Source: Drosophila persimilis
Lineage: Eukaryota; Arthropoda; Insecta; Diptera; Drosophilidae
Direction: 5' to 3'
Length of the DNA: 64,000 nucleotides
Assembly: GCF_003286085.1 (NCBI RefSeq)
Contig: NW_020825326.1
Location: 930,001 to 994,000 of the forward strand
Positions within the stretch are counted from its first letter, which is position 1. Each line of letters opens with the position of its first letter. The position numbers were made by a program, and so were the translations under genes. This document shows positions 23,686-35,164 of the stretch, piece after piece. The notes beneath the pieces are model-generated. The model saw nothing but the letters and a program-made list of their open reading frames with translations, had not been told where the DNA came from and searched no databases.

Positions 23686-24090
23686 AAAAGCACCAGCATC
23701 TACAACCACATAGAGTACACATACACTTAGTATATTCCACTAATTTAAATTACGCTCTAATTGCACTTTGTAAAAATAAACATGCGAATGCGAGAAATCC
23801 TTCTAGGAAAATGCCCACTTTGTTATGGACACATCCATCTGATATTTGTTTATACGTATAAATAATCGTAAATATATGCTTACTTCTCATGTTCTTCGTA
23901 TGCATTTGAGACACTTGTGAATATGCTCGTTATGGTCTACTTTGAAACCTCTTCTCCTTGAACTGAGCTTTTCCACTGCCTTCTCCCAAATTCAGTTGTT
24001 CGAATGAGAGTTCGAATGGTGGTGTTATTGATTACCCAGCTTATTTCCATTTCAATTTCCTCTCCCGAAACCGAAACGGAACCACTTGAA

Positions 24091-24823
24091 ACGAGGGGGA
24101 ACGTTGTGAGTTGCTGCGGACACCGCAACTCTACGGTTATACCCGATACTAAGTCAGTATGGCTCTCCTCCGGCAGACGCCGCTAATATTTAACGACACG
24201 ACAAAGAGTGCGTGCGAGAGAGACAGAAAATCAGTCTGAGCGTGACGTAACCAAATTTGGTTACTCTAGCCTTAATAGTCTCTGAGATTTGTGGTTGCCT
24301 CAGATTTTCGTCCTTTGCGGGGGCGGAAGGGGGTGTGGCGAAATTTGGACAGGAAACGGTCAAGGTCCGATATCACAGGAGTGTGGATACCAAATTTGGT
24401 TGCTCTGGCTTTTATAGGTTCTGAGATCCTTGAACTCATATTTTGCAATTGGCAAAACCGACCATGAAACCTGTGTGTTAGAGTGAGACAGAGCGAGAAA
24501 GAGTGAAATTGTTTTCGTGATTCTGGCTGTAATAATTATACGATCTGGTTCAGATTTTGCACTCTAAAAGATATAGTCATCTTCTACGATTCTGCGTTTT
24601 TAGTTTTCTCGTATCGTCGAAATTGTGGATGCCACAGATTTTCGCCCTTTGTGGGGGCGGAAGTGGGCGGGGCAAAGTTTTGAAATATTTTTGGAGCAGT
24701 GACATATCACAGAAGTCCCTATACTTTATAGGGTCGGAAACGATTCCTTCTGGACGTTACACACATCCACTTTTACCACAAATCTAATATACCCCAATAC
24801 TCATTTTGAGTATCGGGTATAAA
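24091..24823 (-). mobile_element. DINE-1/mini-me-like element, copy A
   Basis: Minus-oriented copy. It begins (complement of the right end) with ACGAGGGGGAACGTTGTGAG, then the hairpin TTGCTGCGGACACCGCAA, TATACCCGATAC, internal GGGGGCGGAAGGGGGTGTGG blocks, and ends GAGTATCGGGTATA. Non-coding; about 730 bp. Family assignment is from architecture (subterminal inverted ends, 3' hairpin, GTCY core in the sister copy B). Confidence 0.75.
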
Positions 24824-25402
24824 AACATTCCTAGACAACCTCATATCGAGTTCATAGAGAATATCCTATGTCAGGACAATATCTGCCACTCTTCATTTGA
24901 CGCCTCCATTGTTGGTTTTATAGCACACAAAACGGGACAGCCATTTGGAGTGGCATTCAAGGAGATTGTCAAGGCTTGGGTTCGGTTTGAGTTGGGGTTC
25001 GGATGAGGGTTGGGGTCATGCAAAATGCATAACACTCTGCTATCCCCGTGCTCATTCGTTCCGGTCATGCTATTCGACATTTGAAAAGCACCACCACCCA
25101 TCCCACACATTTGGACTGGACGGGGCTGAATGGGGGTCACGAGGATGATGACTACAAATTAGATTACAAACGCTGACGATGAGGATTTTAATGATGGTGC
25201 AAATCAGACACAGAAGGGAATACCTTCGAGCATCCCTTGGCGACGCCATAGACAAAAAGATAGTGCAATACTAAATAGCTGACCACTACAAGAGCTTTGA
25301 TTGAATTTCACATATTTAATAGTTGTTTAACTCTACACATCTTCTATTGCTCCTCGGTAGAAGGCAGCATTGGAGGAGATCGGTCTCCTTCTGGTCGACT
25401 GC

Positions 25403-25600
25403 CTATGAATCTTCATCATCTTCGTTGATGTAGGCTTTTTTTCTTTGCCTGGCGGGAACAAGCTGAATTACCCTACCTCCACTTCCATTGCAGTCCTCAT
25501 CGCTTACCGCATTCGACGGTTGGGGATTTTCTGACGGTTTCCTTAAGAGGCCCATCAGTTTCCTACTGTTACTTCTTACTGTAAAGTTACTCGTCTTCAA
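25403..25600 (-). CDS. possible downstream exon or small acidic ORF (about 65 codons)
   Basis: Open frame without a convincing 5' ATG; the first internal Met begins MGLLRKPSENPQPSNAVS and the end is KAYINEDDEDS, an acidic tail. It lies about 130 bp beyond the stop of the ORF at 25728-26489 on the same strand, with a T-rich stretch and candidate acceptor (TTTACAG) before it, so it may be a 3' exon of that gene or a separate short protein. No family recognised. Confidence 0.3.
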   Translation of the reverse strand: MKTSNFTVRSNSRKLMGLLRKPSENPQPSNAVSDEDCNGSGGRVIQLVPARQRKKAYINEDDEDS

Positions 25601-25727
25601 TTGAAACCAAAAAAAAAATATTTTAAAACGAAAAATGGAAGAAGAACAAAGTTCTAGCCCAGTTCAGGGCTACTCTGTTTTAAAAATTATTTTTTACTGG
25701 AATTTGGATGATCTCACTGCTAGCGAC

Positions 25728-26489
25728 CTATTGCTTGGGGCCGAGCCGCTTGTAGTAGATGGTTCGACAAAACCTAGCTTTCGAGGGCTTCCCATTTTCA
25801 TCCAGGGTTTCCTGCTCCAATCCGTCTTTCTTCGGCAATTCTTTCGACAAACAGATATTGTTTGACTGAGCAATCACTTTCAACCGAAGCCTGCGATCCC
25901 ACATTTCTGGATGCGGACCATTTGTTAATGCTGTTGTAGTTGTGATTTCCATGGAATCTCTTTGGACAGCTCGTTTGCCGTATTTCGTATCGAAGAAATC
26001 CACCAAAAGGTCTACTGAAGATACATTTTTTATGACCGTATCGTCCTTGGCATTTGTCGATGACGATTTATCAATAGAATCCTGTTTTGGGGTAGAAAGC
26101 ACCTCGAAATCCTGTCGGCAAGGTGGTATCACCCGACTCATTCGAGGAAAAGGCATGGCTTTTTCAACCGCCGTCTCGACGGACACCGAATCCGCGTTGG
26201 GCTTGCGAAACAGATTTTGGAAAAACGATCTTCCTTGGATAGGTACTGTGGGCTCTTTGTCTTCGGGACTGGTCTTTCCTTTTCCCGATGGCGTTTGATT
26301 CTTGATCTGTTTTTGGATAGAGCCCATTGGAAATCTTTTTCGCGGAAAGATAAGAACTGTGTCACCTACCTCAGTCGGAGGCAGAGGCCCGTGCACTCTT
26401 CCCTTGATAAAAAGATCTCCCTGAAATACCCGCTTCAAAATCGAAAATGATTGCCGAAGCCACTGGTTGAGTTTTCCCACTTGGGCCAT
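25728..26489 (-). CDS. unidentified basic protein (253 aa)
   Basis: Single open frame from ATG at 26489 (upstream in-frame codons include GTG but no ATG). Residues 1-60 look folded (MAQVGKLNQWLRQSFSILK, DTVLIFPRKRFPMGS); the middle is Lys/Ser/Pro-rich and low complexity; the C-terminal part has WDRRLRLKVIAQSNNICLSK and ends RTIYYKRLGPKQ. No signal peptide or membrane span. The length of the frame amid AT-rich, element-rich DNA, and Lys/Arg-rich composition, suggest a real, fast-evolving nuclear-type protein. I cannot name a family. A short upstream ATG-TCA-TAA precedes it. Confidence 0.55.
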   Translation of the reverse strand: MAQVGKLNQWLRQSFSILKRVFQGDLFIKGRVHGPLPPTEVGDTVLIFPRKRFPMGSIQKQIKNQTPSGKGKTSPEDKEPTVPIQGRSFFQNLFRKPNADSVSVETAVEKAMPFPRMSRVIPPCRQDFEVLSTPKQDSIDKSSSTNAKDDTVIKNVSSVDLLVDFFDTKYGKRAVQRDSMEITTTTALTNGPHPEMWDRRLRLKVIAQSNNICLSKELPKKDGLEQETLDENGKPSKARFCRTIYYKRLGPKQ

Positions 26490-26504
26490 TACGGAATCCC
26501 GCAC

Positions 26505-28000
26505 AATGACTGTTTATGACATTTGCTTAGCCTTAGAACAGCTTTAATTTTCTTGTTTTTGTTTTCGATTTTTCAAAAGAACAAATAAATTTCTATATTT
26601 TAGACCGACCTCTCTCGTCAACTGTTTGCACTATACTGAACTTAAAAAGTGCCGTGTTGTCGAATAGATGTTTGGGAATTTGATGTTGTTGGAATATAGA
26701 CTACTAGGTTCTGGAACGTTTCAATATGACTGTGAAAAGTCTTAAGTTCCCAGTCAGGAAGTTGTCCGGTTGAACATGTCAGTGGAGCATTATTTTTCGT
26801 GCACGCACTTGAGCGATATAGGAAATGGCATTTCAAATTTTCTTCATTAGCCTCGGAAAATATGAACACTAATATTGGTAAAAGTTTTCCAGAAGAGCAA
26901 TTGTCCTTAAGTACTCAACGCAGGGGTTTTTGACAACGGACAAACTGGAAGATGGGCCATAACATAACATGTCTGGGTCAAAACAGAAGTGGAGCAGAGG
27001 GTGAGAGCACAGTGGAAGGATAAATGACACCAGACAAACTTAGCCGGCTTTGGGTTTAAAGTCCAGGCTGGGACGTTTCCCAAGTTTTCATTCTTCGCAG
27101 CGAATCCTTAGAACAGCCCAGGCATTTACTCACGGGGTTGTTAGGCAAAAAAGTGTTCGGAGGACTTTTCCAAACAGTCTTCAAAGAGAGAGAGGGCGGG
27201 GAAAAGGACCAGGCGAGTCAACAGAAGTCATATAAGGGTAAATTCAACCCCAAAAGAAGCTCGACAAACAAAAACCGATAGGAAAATTCCACCCACACAC
27301 ATAAGAGTTGGCCACGTAGATTCATCTCGCATATGGAGGAGTCTTTTGAATGCGCCAGAGCAGTCCCATCTCGTCAGTCACTCAGCCCCAAAGAGTGCGT
27401 TTGTTTTCTAGAGCTTGAAGAATGAAACCCACTTAAATGGAATGAAATAAATGTTAAAAACTAAAACTTAACATAACGGCACAAGGGGAACAAAAAAAAG
27501 TGAATCAATGAGCATACAAAAATCCCATTAAAACTATTTTCAAACGCCTAAAACCTGCAGTTAAAATATAAGTACAGTACATATATGTATGTATGTTATT
27601 ATGGTTGGGCTTGATTGAACGGGCGAAAAAGAAAGGGTCGGAATCGAAGGTCTCAGGGCATGTTTAATTTCTTTTGGTATAAAACAGTATAATATAACTG
27701 TTCAGCCCGATTTGAGCACGTTTACAGTTGCCGACTTGAGGTCAAAGCTGGAAAATACGATATTTGGCCAATCGCTCTGATCGGATTGAATTTTTTGTTG
27801 TGATCTAGAATATTAAAATATAATTTAATGAAGATTTTCAAAATGCTTTAAAAAAATTTAGACAATTAAAAGTGGTTAATGATACAGCCGAACGTGCTTA
27901 TGCAAGACTATAACCGAATACTAACCAAAAATGAAGATTAGTTTCAGAAGTTGATAAACGTCGCAAAAGCAAATTCTAGTTATTCTTTTTAATGTATCAA
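26505..28000. other. intergenic, no gene seen
   Basis: AT-rich DNA with scattered short ORFs. Nothing with family features or splice support. Confidence 0.5.
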
Positions 28001-28041
28001 TTTTTTAATATAAATATACAAATACAGGGCAAATCCACTTT

Positions 28042-28190
28042 CTACGAGCACTCCTCTTGACTGTTTTCGGACACAGCGAGCTAAAGTCATGATAAGACTC
28101 TCGCCATTCTTTGGCGGCATCTACATTTGCTGGAGACTCATCGTTGGGATCAGCCAACATTGATATCACTGATATCAAGATAGTTTCCAC
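28042..28190 (-). pseudogene. C-terminal fragment of a UBE2G1-type ubiquitin-conjugating enzyme
   Basis: The minus strand encodes VETILISVISMLADPNDES and PANVDAAKEWRE, the distinctive E2 G1 C-terminal helix region (human: SVISMLADPNGDSPANVDAAKEWRED). After SYHDF the frame slips: an adjacent frame reads ARCVRK and then the third frame reads SQEECS and TAG at 28042, matching the family's ARCVRKSQE ending. Two frameshifts and the absence of the catalytic-cysteine core show it is dead. The similarity starts exactly after CTGCAG, a possible retained splice acceptor, which argues against a processed retrocopy. The DINE-1-like element B starts 19 bp away. Confidence 0.85.
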
Positions 28191-28208
28191 TGCAGACGTC
28201 TCCGTTTT

Positions 28209-29314
28209 TATACCCGATACTCAAAATGAGTATTGGGGTATATTAGATTTGTGGTGAAAGTGGATGTGTGTAACGTCCAGAAGGAATCGTTTCCGACCCT
28301 ATAAAGTATATATATTCTTGATCAGCATCAATAGCCGAGTCGATTGAGCCCTGTCTGTCTGTCCGTCCGTCCGTCTGTCCGTCTGTCCGTCCCCTTCAGC
28401 GCCTAATGCTCAAAGGCTATAAGAGCTAGAACAACGATGTTTTGGATCCAGACTTCTGTGATATGTCACTGCTCCAAAAATATTTCAAAACTTTGCCCCG
28501 CCCACTTCCGCCCCCACAAAGGGCGAAAATCTGTGGCATCCACAATTTCGACGATACGAGAAAACTAAAAACGCAGAATCGTAGAAGATGACTATATCTT
28601 CTAGAGTGCAAAATCTGAACCAGATCGTATAATTATTATAGCCAGAATCACGAAAACAATTTCACTCTTTCTCGCTCTGTCTCACTCTAACACACAGGTT
28701 TCATGGTCGGTTTTGCCAATTGCAAAATATGAGTTCAAGGATCTCAGAACCTATAAAAGCCAGAGCAACCAAATTTGGTATCCACACTCCTGTGATATCG
28801 AACCTTGACCGTTTCATGTCCAAATTTCGCCACACCCCCTTCCGCCCCCGCAAAGGACGAAAATCTGAGGCAACCACAAATCTCAGAGACTATTAAGGCT
28901 AGAGTAACCAAATTTGGTACACACACTCCTTTAAGATGTCACTATAAAACGTATATCTCAGAATTTCGCCCCACCCCCATCCGCCCCCACAAAGGACGAA
29001 AATCTGTTGCATCCACAATATTGCAGATTTGAGAAAACTAAAAACGCAGAATCATAGATAATGACCATATCTATTAGATTGCTGAATCTGGATCAGATCA
29101 GATCATTTTTATAGCCAAAAGGAACAAATCAATTTGCAGTGGCTACGCAGCGCCCGACGTCACGCTCAGACTGATTTTCTGTCTCTCTCGCACGCACTCT
29201 TTGTCGTGTCGTTAAATATTAGCGGCGTCTGCCGGAGGAGAGCCATACTGACTTAGTATCGGGTATAACTCTAGAGTTGCGGTGTCCGCAGCAACTCACA
29301 ACGTTCCCCCTCGT
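28209..29314 (+). mobile_element. DINE-1/mini-me-like element, copy B (most complete)
   Basis: Begins TATACCCGATACTCAAAATG and ends with AGTATCGGGTATA, a hairpin-forming GTTGCGGTGTCCGCAGCAAC and CCCCCTCGTT. The core has the tetranucleotide GTCY tract (CTGTCTGTCCGTCCGTC) at 28352-28391. About 1.1 kb, no protein-coding frame. Subterminal inverted repeats, a GTCY core and a 3' hairpin are the known architecture of DINE-1/mini-me non-autonomous Helitron-type elements. Confidence 0.8.
28352..28391 (+). repeat. (GTCY)n tetranucleotide core of element B
   Basis: CTGTCTGTCTGTCCGTCCGT and onwards, read directly; diagnostic for DINE-1/mini-me elements. Confidence 0.9.
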
Positions 29315-29544
29315 TTTTTTTAGTTTGCAATTGCAATATGGATATATGTACATATTGGCTATTGGCAGCACACTTCCAGGATCTTGCCTTGATTTCTATA
29401 TTCAGCATTATTATTTTAATAATTATTTTATGTTTATATTATTTATTATTATTATTATTAGGTTTGCTACGCCTTGCACAGTATCTGCCGACTTGAGTCG
29501 CCAATCGCAGATGATTTACTTTCGGACGAAACTGAATAAAAGTT

Positions 29545-29883
29545 TCAGCCACCGATTTTAATGTTTCTGTTTAGAGAGCAGAGATTTTTAAATCTAGAAT
29601 GAGGAGTAGACGGCCGAGCACGTTTCGCTTTTGGTTCCGCCTCCAATTCATCACCAAGCAGGGTCATAGACATCGGAGACAACGGCGATACTTGGAGAAT
29701 TTCTGCCTCTTGCTTTGGGGTTGTCCCGAAAGCTAAACCGCCTATTCTACTTACCATCTCAGAAAGGCCGCATAAACTCATGGGTTGTATAGCCATCTGG
29801 GAGTGTGTCCGGCCTCCTGTACTCTTTTCATCCTGCTCGTTTCGGGCTAGCTTCTTGCTTACTAAAATTTTCAGTCCGACCAT
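29545..29883 (-). CDS. unidentified small protein (112 aa)
   Basis: Begins MVGLKILVSKKLARNEQDEK after TTTTAAAGTT and ends LCSLNRNIKIGG. The middle holds SQMAIQPMSLCGLSEMVSRI, a Pro/Ser segment (QVSPLSPMSMTLLGDE) and a basic, nuclear-localisation-like KAKRARPSTP. No signal peptide. It lies 230 bp beyond element B, in AT-rich DNA; composition differs from the surroundings and suggests coding, but no family is recognised. It may be an exon of a longer transcript. Confidence 0.5.
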   Translation of the reverse strand: MVGLKILVSKKLARNEQDEKSTGGRTHSQMAIQPMSLCGLSEMVSRIGGLAFGTTPKQEAEILQVSPLSPMSMTLLGDELEAEPKAKRARPSTPHSRFKNLCSLNRNIKIGG

Positions 29884-30399
29884 AACTTTAAAAAAAAGCT
29901 AACTTTAATAACATTCGGAATGTAAATCTGAAATACTTGCAAGCTTTGCGTACCTCGCACGGTATTTTGTAAATAATTCAAATAACTAATACGGAGTTTA
30001 CATTCACTTGCCAACCCTTGCCAACTATTGATACCGATATTTTATCTGGCAAAGGGAATTTGCAATTTGTTGTTGTTTTGGTGTATTTGAGGTGACAATA
30101 AAAACAAATTTATTAAATATATTAATTTATACAAACAATTCCAATTATATAAATATACACTTAGAGCATCAGCAAATATTTGTATATTTTTTCCCCGCTC
30201 ATACAAATTTTTACTTACGTAGGTACTATGTGCAATTCATTTTGAAAAAATCTTACGATTTGTGAAAGCCGTTCGATCAATCAGTTCGATTTTACAGTCG
30301 ATTCGCAACTTTTTTCGATTTTTATTGATCAATTATTTCTCTCAGGAAAAAAGTGACCTAGGCCAGAAACCTTGATAGCAGTCCTCGTAAAACAGGAGC

Positions 30400-30620
30400 C
30401 CGGAAATAATATATTTTGACTTTTTGAAGATTAATTTGGTAGGAAGTGACTTAAAATTAAATCAGAAAATTCCGAGTCGAATTAATACGTAACGAATTTT
30501 TTAAAAGCAATCAAATAGATAAAATGAACGTCTTACATCGTGCCAATGTATTACCAGAGAGCAATATATTTGGCCTCTAATCTGAATAAAATAATCAACC
30601 ATTTTAGTATCTGCTTTTTA
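30400..30620 (+). repeat. dispersed repeat, first copy
   Basis: Inverse of the sequence at about 50850-51055. Shared words include TAATTTGGTAGGAAGTGACTT, AAATCAGAAAATT, AAGCAATCAAATAGAT and CTTACATCGTGCCAATGTATT. No coding frame; type unknown. Confidence 0.75.
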
Positions 30621-31187
30621 CCAACTGATTTTTAAAATTCAAGTTTGATCGATGCAAACGCCAAAGTTTCTGCTCGGAATGGAACATGAGATATCCAGTA
30701 TGCAGAAATATCTCTTCTCTGAGCATGTCTCTGTACCTATGTACATACGTATGTATATAACGCTCAAATACTTGCTATATTATCTATGTACATTCACCCA
30801 CCTTGTCATCAGAAGAATTCTTGAAGGATTGCCACAGCATTGCCATTTGAATCCGTTGCCATTTGAGAATTTGCTGCTCGCCCTCAACAAATAATATTTC
30901 ACGGAATCTTTTCAGTTCAGTTTCAGTTAAGATGATTAAAATATAATTTAAAAAAATAGGCGAATATACATACATATGTATGGATGTTTGTATGTATGTG
31001 TGTATGTACATATGCTCACCTAATGGCGCGCAGCGCGTTCTGACATAAGAACGATCGATCTGCAAGAGTATCAATCATCAGCTGCGGCCCTCCCTTCTCG
31101 TTTCATTTCATACTACTCTTTGATACGTTTTTAAGGTTTTAGGGTACGAATTCAAGAGTGAAGCGGATGTCTGTTTATGTTTGTTTG

Positions 31188-31188
<1 letters not shown>

Positions 31189-31219
<31 letters not shown>
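31189..31219. repeat. (TG)n microsatellite
   Basis: About 15 TG units, read directly. Confidence 0.95.
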
Positions 31220-31222
<3 letters not shown>

Positions 31223-31802
31223 ACTGTGTGCAAAAGAGACGAAGAGCCCGAAGAGCGTGCCATCTACAGTTTCACAACACACACTAATCCACGCATATAG
31301 TAGTATGAGCATGTAGACTTTAACCGCGTTATAAATACATACATATGTATGTACATACATATGTACATATTTCCTCATTTTAAACCGAAAAACAATAGCG
31401 CCTATACGTTATGTTTTCGCGAGCTGCTCGAAATATTCGCGAATATATCATTTAAATCGTTAGGCTGTGTTTCTTTCTGTGAAAAATAGCAATAAAAACT
31501 GCGTTGCCATTCGGAGCCTATTCTCTGGCACTAGAGCCTCTCGCGTTTTTCAAACGGAGAGCATAAAAAAACTCGTTTGAACAGAAAGCCACTCAGATTT
31601 CACACACGTGCTCGAAAAAGTTTCCATCGTTCCACCTCGCTGGAAGAGAGGCCGACAACAAAGAGCGCCTCGAAAGAGAGTGACCGGGTGTTTCGTACCG
31701 GCGTTCGTTTCGTCTCGTTTTACTCGTTCCGTTTGGGGCGTTTTCATTCGCGTTCGAGTTCGCGTTTAGTTCACTTGTGAAACTTAACTCTGCGACTAAC
31801 AA

Positions 31803-32904
31803 ATGGGACGTCCGCGCACCATTGACGTAACCAACTTGGTGGTAATATTCCCCGATAAGAACTTTTGCCGCTGCGTGCTTTGCGATAGGACCCTCGCTGG
31901 CTGCTTGCGGAGCAACATCAAGCGGCATTACCAGCGCCTGCATCCAGAAGTCGTCTTGCCACGACCCCAAGACACAGGATCTACCGGACAGACGAAAAAA
32001 TCAGGTTGGTTTAAATTTAAAACCCGTGTGAAAATAATAAATAACAATCACAGACATAAGAAACGAAGACAGACACTAATGCAAAAGGCACGCGTAATTT
32101 TTCCAATGCACCAAACGAGTCGCACTTTGAGCGAAATGCTCCCTCTCACACTCACTCTCTCGCAGTGCAATCGAAACTGTACTTATTGCCCTCGCTTTGT
32201 GTGGAGTTAATTTGTGTTGACGTTGCTGATCCACAGTTAACCCTAGAAAGAACCAATAATTGATAAGAACCATTTAAAGTTGTATGATTTTTCTGATACA
32301 TTTTTGTAATTAAATTTTAATTTTACTTAACCACCACACATTACGCATTCATATATGTACATACAAATATGTACACTATAGGCGTCATAGGAACATTTAA
32401 CAATTAAATAAAACTTTCTTGTCGGGAAGTACAGTTTTTCCATTGCTGCACATACTCTTTGAAATAAAGAAAGCCAATTACAATATTGGATATTGGCGGA
32501 CAGGTGTTTTTTTAAATAAATAATAAAGGATAATAAAAATAATCTTACGAACCGACACGCTTGTAACAAAGCTAAATATTAAAGCTATTAATACTAAAAA
32601 GTTTTGATATATTTAAAGAGGTACAAAAACGTCATTAATAATTGTTTTTGTTTCAGTTACAGAGGTATCAAAGATGGGACGAACACCGATTATGGACACA
32701 CGAACTTTGGTTAATTTGCAGCCGGATGGAAGGCGTTGCCGTTGCCGGATCTGCGACAAGACACTCATCTTCCTCTCGGGCAATGTGCGTCGTCACTACA
32801 AGAATTATCACCCCCAGCACATACCGGATCGGCCGTCGTACAATCCTCCAGCCGAGAATAGGAAGCACTTGAATCGCAGTCGAAACAAAGCGGATCTAAC
32901 TATA
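31803..32904 (+). CDS. tandem BED zinc-finger exons (two fingers, 150 codons)
   Basis: Exon 1 is 31803-32004 (phase 1 end, donor GTTGGT) and exon 2 is 32657-32904 (acceptor TTTGTTTCAG, donor GTAAGT, phase 0 end). Joined they read QTKKS-VTEVSK-MGRTPIMD, one frame. Each exon carries a BED-type DNA-binding zinc finger. Finger 1: CVLC ... HYQRLH after MGRPRTIDVTNLV. Finger 2: CRIC ... HYKNYH after MGRTPIMDTRTLV. The near-repeat of the lead (MGRPRTID/MGRTPIMD) shows an internal duplication; exon 2 also has its own ATG. The phase-0 donor at 32905 fits the BESS exon at 36428, giving about 307 residues in total. Probably a chromatin-binding transcription factor. Joining across introns is inference. 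Confidence 0.7.
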
Positions 32905-34727
32905 GTAAGTAAACTTCCTCTTTTAATACTCTCGCACAATATTCATGGTTTATTAACGTAAACCAAGCGCAGCTGTGTCATGCTAAACGAAACCAAAGAA
33001 CGAAAAGAAGTAAATATGTACATATGTATGTACTATGTAGCGTTACTTCGTTAGCTATATTTCAGCTATAAGATATCATATCATGCATAGCAAACGATAT
33101 CGCAAACGAGAGTTAAGCGAAATTCAGCCGTGTAAAACTATCGAATTAAGATCTGAAAACGATAAGAAAATGAATCACTAGTCGCTCAGTTTGTGGCAGT
33201 GAAAGTTTCATTTTCGATAGCTTAAAAACGTATCTTTTGCGAGCCTTTTATGATATCTTTTGTGAGCCGAAAGTAAAATGAAATGGGACGCACAATTTTT
33301 TTTGTTTTTTATAATTTTTAATTTAATTTTAATTTTTAATTTTGGTGGTAGATAAATAGATTACAAAATTATATTATTGAATTAAATTTATTTTGTTTTT
33401 GCCCCTTCGACACTCTGTCCAAAGTCAGTTCCAGCGAAAATTGTTATACATATTCGTTGACGCAGGTTGCCTGATGCACAAGAAGATGGCTAGGAAAAAA
33501 TATATAAATAGAATGTGTAGATTGTTGTCTTTTTGGGGTCTTATACTGCTCCTAAACTCAAATTTTGTGCACTATACTATACTATTAAATAAATAATAAT
33601 TTACTTACCGATTTTTCCTTTTTTTTTTTTTTTTTACTATTTTTACGATTTACCTCCCCGTTTACATCCTTCTGCTGCGGTTTTTAATCACAAAATAACA
33701 CAAACGAAAAAACGGCGGCGTTGTGCCGGGCCGCAGTTTGACATGTTCGTTCATGTTCTATTACGTGATCCGGCGTTTCTTGCGTATTGTGCCCGTTTTT
33801 AAATCCGTTTGTGATAGTTTTGCGGGACTTTGGTCATCGCACGGTTTTCGTCCGGTAAATGCTCTTTTCTAAGTCCGTCTGCGAGCATTTTGCGAGACTT
33901 CACTCATCGCTCCCGGATTTTTATCATTTCTAAGTCCGTTTCCGGACATTTTATTGTAGTTCCGTTTTACTATCGCTCTTTGGTCCACTGGGTGTACATG
34001 CATTTGTACATTTGTATGCTCTTTAGGAATGAAGTTGAAGTTCTGCAGGAACTATATTGAGTATTCTTGAAATATTATAAAAAGTGATTTCAATACATAT
34101 GTACATATGTACATACATATGTATACTAAATATGGAATCGGTACATAATAACTATATATGTACATACATAGTCCAGTCAGGGCGGAGCTCACATCTTCTT
34201 GAACTACTTTACATACATATGTATGTATGTACATACTAAATTTCGATTCTCAAACATGCGAATAGAATATTCTCTTGAGCTCTGCGTATGGTGAGGTAGA
34301 TTGAACCAAGGCAGGGGCAACGAAAGTCGGGAAGTGTCATAAAACGAGAGTAAAAACCGACGCAAACCAAGTATAAGCCTCTAAGACAACAACAAGATCT
34401 GATTAGTGTTTCGCACACAGTCCCGACAGACCGAAACCGTTTCAAACCAGTTTACTTTATTTGTACATACATGTATGTCGTGCGTCGTCCCATGTCCATG
34501 TGTTTCGTCGCTCTCTGAACCGCTCTCAGAGCACGAGCGAAAGGCAAATTAGTTTCGGTTCGGTTCGGTTCTGTTTCTGGTTTACGCTGTTTTCTGCTCT
34601 CTTCTCGTATCTGTGCTCGTGTGTGTGTGTGTGGTTTTTGGTTTTGCTCGGCTGAGACTGCTTTATTCATTATTCGAACGCAACGTCGGATAGAACGCAA
34701 CACGTCGCCCGTTTTTCCCCCGATAAA

Positions 34728-35036
34728 ATGCCAAAAAAGTACTCGAACCCCGTTAATAAATACTTCGTATACAACGAGGACACGCGGAAGAGCACCTGCT
34801 TGCAGTGCCTTTTTGACATGGCCGGCAAGCATTCGGAAAACCTTATGCGCCATCTTAAACGGAGGCACCACCACACATACGCGGCCCTCATGGAGATGAG
34901 GCGATTGCGCCACAATCGCCAGAACCAGTCGCCGGCCAATTCCGATGACAATGCTGAGGCTGATGAGGCCTCTGCCATGCCGTTGTCGTCCATGTTTCAG
35001 TTCTCGTCCGAAGCAAAAAAACTAATGATCAGAATG
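34728..35036 (+). CDS. third BED zinc-finger exon with its own start
   Basis: ATG at 34728 in good context (CCGATAAAATG) opens 103 codons ending at a donor GTAAGA (phase 0). It has a BED-type finger CLQC ... HLKRRH (MPKKYSNPVNKYFVY lead), then a Gln/Asn/Asp-rich linker and SSMFQFSSEAKKLMIRM. No acceptor precedes it and the DNA from about 34450 is leader-like, so it looks like an alternative first exon. It fits the phase-0 BESS exon at 36428, giving about 260 residues. It could also be the only true first exon of the BESS gene, with the 31.8-32.9 kb exons a neighbouring gene. Confidence 0.65.
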
Positions 35037-35164
35037 GTAAGACACCGAACAGAACCTGGATGACTTCTTACACTGACACTATGCAACAAAATTGAACTTT
35101 TTCGCTGTGAACCCAACCGACTGTTCTCATAGATATGGGGCTTTACAATTTTTTAATATTTTAT

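Larger units (their letters stand above)
29890..31570. other. intergenic
   Basis: Contains one copy of a dispersed repeat (30400-30620), TACATATGTA tracts at 30740 and 30965-31010, a TG microsatellite at 31189-31219, and leader-like GC-richer sequence before 31803. No gene supported. Confidence 0.5.
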
